7,629 bases of DNA from Pseudomonadota bacterium. GTDB lineage: Bacteria > Myxococcota > Myxococcia > Myxococcales > Myxococcaceae. The position numbers and the translations under genes are program-made. The stretch spans positions 1 to 7,629 of the forward strand of contig JAFADT010000855.1 of NCBI GenBank assembly GCA_023424585.1, read 5' to 3'. Within the stretch, counting starts at the first letter, position 1, and each line of letters begins with the position of its first letter. Under the pieces are notes generated by a model. It was not told where the DNA came from, did not search any database, and was given only the letters and a program-made list of their open reading frames with translations. Positions 6,207 to 7,629 of the stretch are shown here, piece after piece.

Positions 6207-7629
6207 TCAGGAGCGGGGATCGCCCGGACGCGCGCGCGACGACGTCCCGGCCTCCCCGTCCGCCGGGGGGGCTCCGGCGTCCTGCGCTGCACGACGCGGG
6301 GGGGGCGCCTCCCGGGGGAACCGGCCGAACAGGCGCTTGAGGGCGCCGCGCTGCCGCTGGAGGTCCTCCGTGCGCTCGACGGTCTCCGCCAGCGTCACCA
6401 GCACCACGCCCACGACGGCGGGCACCAGCGGCACCACCCAGCCCGGGACCGCCAGGAGCCAGCCCACGAACGCCGTGTGCGCGACGAGCAGCCCCGCGGC
6501 CAGGCCCACCACCGCGCCCAGGCTCCTCGCGCGACCCCGGCGCCAGAGGAGCACGCCCAGCACCAGCGCCGTCTCCACCAGGCCCACGAGCCGCGCGGGG
6601 CCCATGGCTCGCAGCACCCGGCCGGTGCGCAGGTTGTCCATCGCGAAGGCGTGGATCTCCACGCCGGGCACCGCCAGCTGGCCGGGCAGGGTGCTCTGGC
6701 CGTGCAGCCCCGTGGCGGTGACGCCCACGAACACCGTCTTCTCCCGCAGCACCCGGTCCAGCCCCACCGAGGACGGCCCGGCGGCGAGCACGTCCGCCAG
6801 GCTCACGCGGGGCAGCCACTCCGGCGCGGGCAGCCGCATCAGGGGCGAGCCGTCGTCGATGGCCGCCACGCGCAGCAGCGCCTCCGCGCGCTCCGGCCAC
6901 AGGCGCAGCGCCGTCGCCAGCGCCAGCGACGGCCACGCCTTGCCGTCCACCCGCACCGCGTAGGGATAGCGCCGGATGACGCCGTCCGCGTCCAGCAGCA
7001 CGTTCAGCGTCCCGCTGCCCCAGGCCGCCAGCCGCAGCGGGGCCATGTTCGTGGACAGGCCCTTCGCGGCCAGCCGCAGCGCGTCCGCCTTCAAGGGCAC
7101 CGGCGTCAGCGGGTCCCCCGGCACGGGCAGGCCGCCGGGCTCGTCCGCCAGCGCCACGCTGCCCAGGATGACGGTGCCCACCGAGGACAGGGCCTCCGTG
7201 AGCCGCGCGTCGCCATCCTGCGCGTACAGCCGCGCCTCCAGCTCCTGGGCCAGCGAGGCGCCCGCGGGCGTGTCCGCGAGTCCGGACGCGCGCAGGCGCT
7301 CCAGCACGTCCTCGCCCAGGTCCAGCGCGTCGCGGGGCTCGGGCGCGTCGAAGAGGATGTCCACCACCACCGCCTTGGGGCGGGAGGCCGCCAGCGCCTG
7401 GAAGGCCTTCGCCCAGGTGGCGCGCGACAGCGGCCAGCGCTCGCCCAGCATCGCGAGCGCGCGGTCATCCACCTCCACCAGCACCAGGTCCGGGGCGGGC
7501 GGCAGCGGGGGCAGGAGCCGGCTCGCCGTGAAGTCGTACAGCGTCCGCTCGCCCGCGCCCGGCGCGCCGCCCGTCACCGCCGAGCCCACCGCGAGCAGCA
7601 GCCCCACGCCCGCGCCCAGCCACCGGGGC
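6207..7629 (-). CDS. CHASE2-domain membrane sensor protein without output domain, start outside window
   Basis: This protein presents an extracytoplasmic CHASE2 sensing domain, usually found in adenylate cyclases, histidine kinases and Ser/Thr kinases. Counting from the GTG at 7607, a hydrophobic stretch (1-13) continues upstream in frame to the window edge (RWLGAG before it), so the true start and first membrane helix lie partly outside. The CHASE2 region (about 20-333) shows LYDF, LVLVEVDDRALAMLGERWPLSR, KAVVVDILF, LNVLLDADGVIRRYPY, REKTVFVGVTATG and VPGVEIHAFAMDNLRTGRVLR. Three membrane helices follow (about 339-355, 363-381, 383-406). A short coiled-coil-like linker (ETVERTEDLQRQRGALKRLFGRF, within 408-430) and a Pro/Ala/Arg-rich tail end the protein. 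No kinase or cyclase domain follows, which is unusual. The ligand is unknown. The neighbouring downstream REC-GAF-PAS-GGDEF gene could supply the missing partner. Confidence 0.88.
   Translation of the reverse strand, partial: PRWLGAGVGLLLAVGSAVTGGAPGAGERTLYDFTASRLLPPLPPAPDLVLVEVDDRALAMLGERWPLSRATWAKAFQALAASRPKAVVVDILFDAPEPRDALDLGEDVLERLRASGLADTPAGASLAQELEARLYAQDGDARLTEALSSVGTVILGSVALADEPGGLPVPGDPLTPVPLKADALRLAAKGLSTNMAPLRLAAWGSGTLNVLLDADGVIRRYPYAVRVDGKAWPSLALATALRLWPERAEALLRVAAIDDGSPLMRLPAPEWLPRVSLADVLAAGPSSVGLDRVLREKTVFVGVTATGLHGQSTLPGQLAVPGVEIHAFAMDNLRTGRVLRAMGPARLVGLVETALVLGVLLWRRGRARSLGAVVGLAAGLLVAHTAFVGWLLAVPGWVVPLVPAVVGVVLVTLAETVERTEDLQRQRGALKRLFGRFPREAPPPRRAAQDAGAPPADGEAGTSSRARPGDPRS

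Noticed and set aside
5384..6340. Plus-strand open frame (318 codons) opposite the GGDEF-like gene
   Set aside because: Antisense shadow with His/Arg/Gln-rich composition and no recognisable motif.

Overview
The window is very GC-rich DNA with long uninterrupted reading frames, strong G/C bias at third codon positions and short gaps between genes. It carries a histidine kinase paired with an NtrC-type sigma54 activator, and several one-off signalling proteins with CHASE2, REC, GAF, PAS and GGDEF domains. This mix suggests a large-genome, signalling-rich deltaproteobacterium, most likely a myxobacterium of the Myxococcus/Corallococcus type. That assignment is inferred from style and gene content; there is no rRNA or marker gene here.

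Left half, plus strand (1-3131). The window opens inside a histidine kinase gene (C-terminal half only). This overlaps by 23 bases the gene for its probable partner, a complete REC-AAA+-FIS response regulator that works with sigma54. A 138-base gap follows, and it is the most informative non-coding stretch: a perfect 12+12 base inverted repeat, then a small 6+6 dyad, then a near-consensus -24/-12 sigma54 promoter. Directly behind the promoter lie two small coupled genes: a 121-residue receiver-like protein that has lost the phosphorylation residues, and a 169-residue two-helix membrane protein of the DUF6232 type. The simplest reading is that the two-component system switches on this small operon next door; this is inference from arrangement.

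Right half, minus strand (3082-7629). Reading in the direction of transcription from the right edge: a CHASE2-domain membrane sensor (start outside the window) that ends just after its last membrane helix with no enzymatic output domain; a REC-GAF-PAS-GGDEF protein whose GGDEF signature is degenerate (TGGSF), so it probably does not make cyclic di-GMP; and a luciferase-like flavin-dependent monooxygenase. The two blocks converge, and the DUF6232 and monooxygenase genes overlap tail to tail by 50 bases, leaving no room for a terminator between them.

No tRNA, rRNA, CRISPR array, insertion sequence or phage gene was recognised. No gap exceeds 300 bases. The best candidates for something undescribed are the sigma54-controlled pseudo-receiver/DUF6232 pair, and the CHASE2 sensor without output next to a cyclase-like protein without a catalytic motif.
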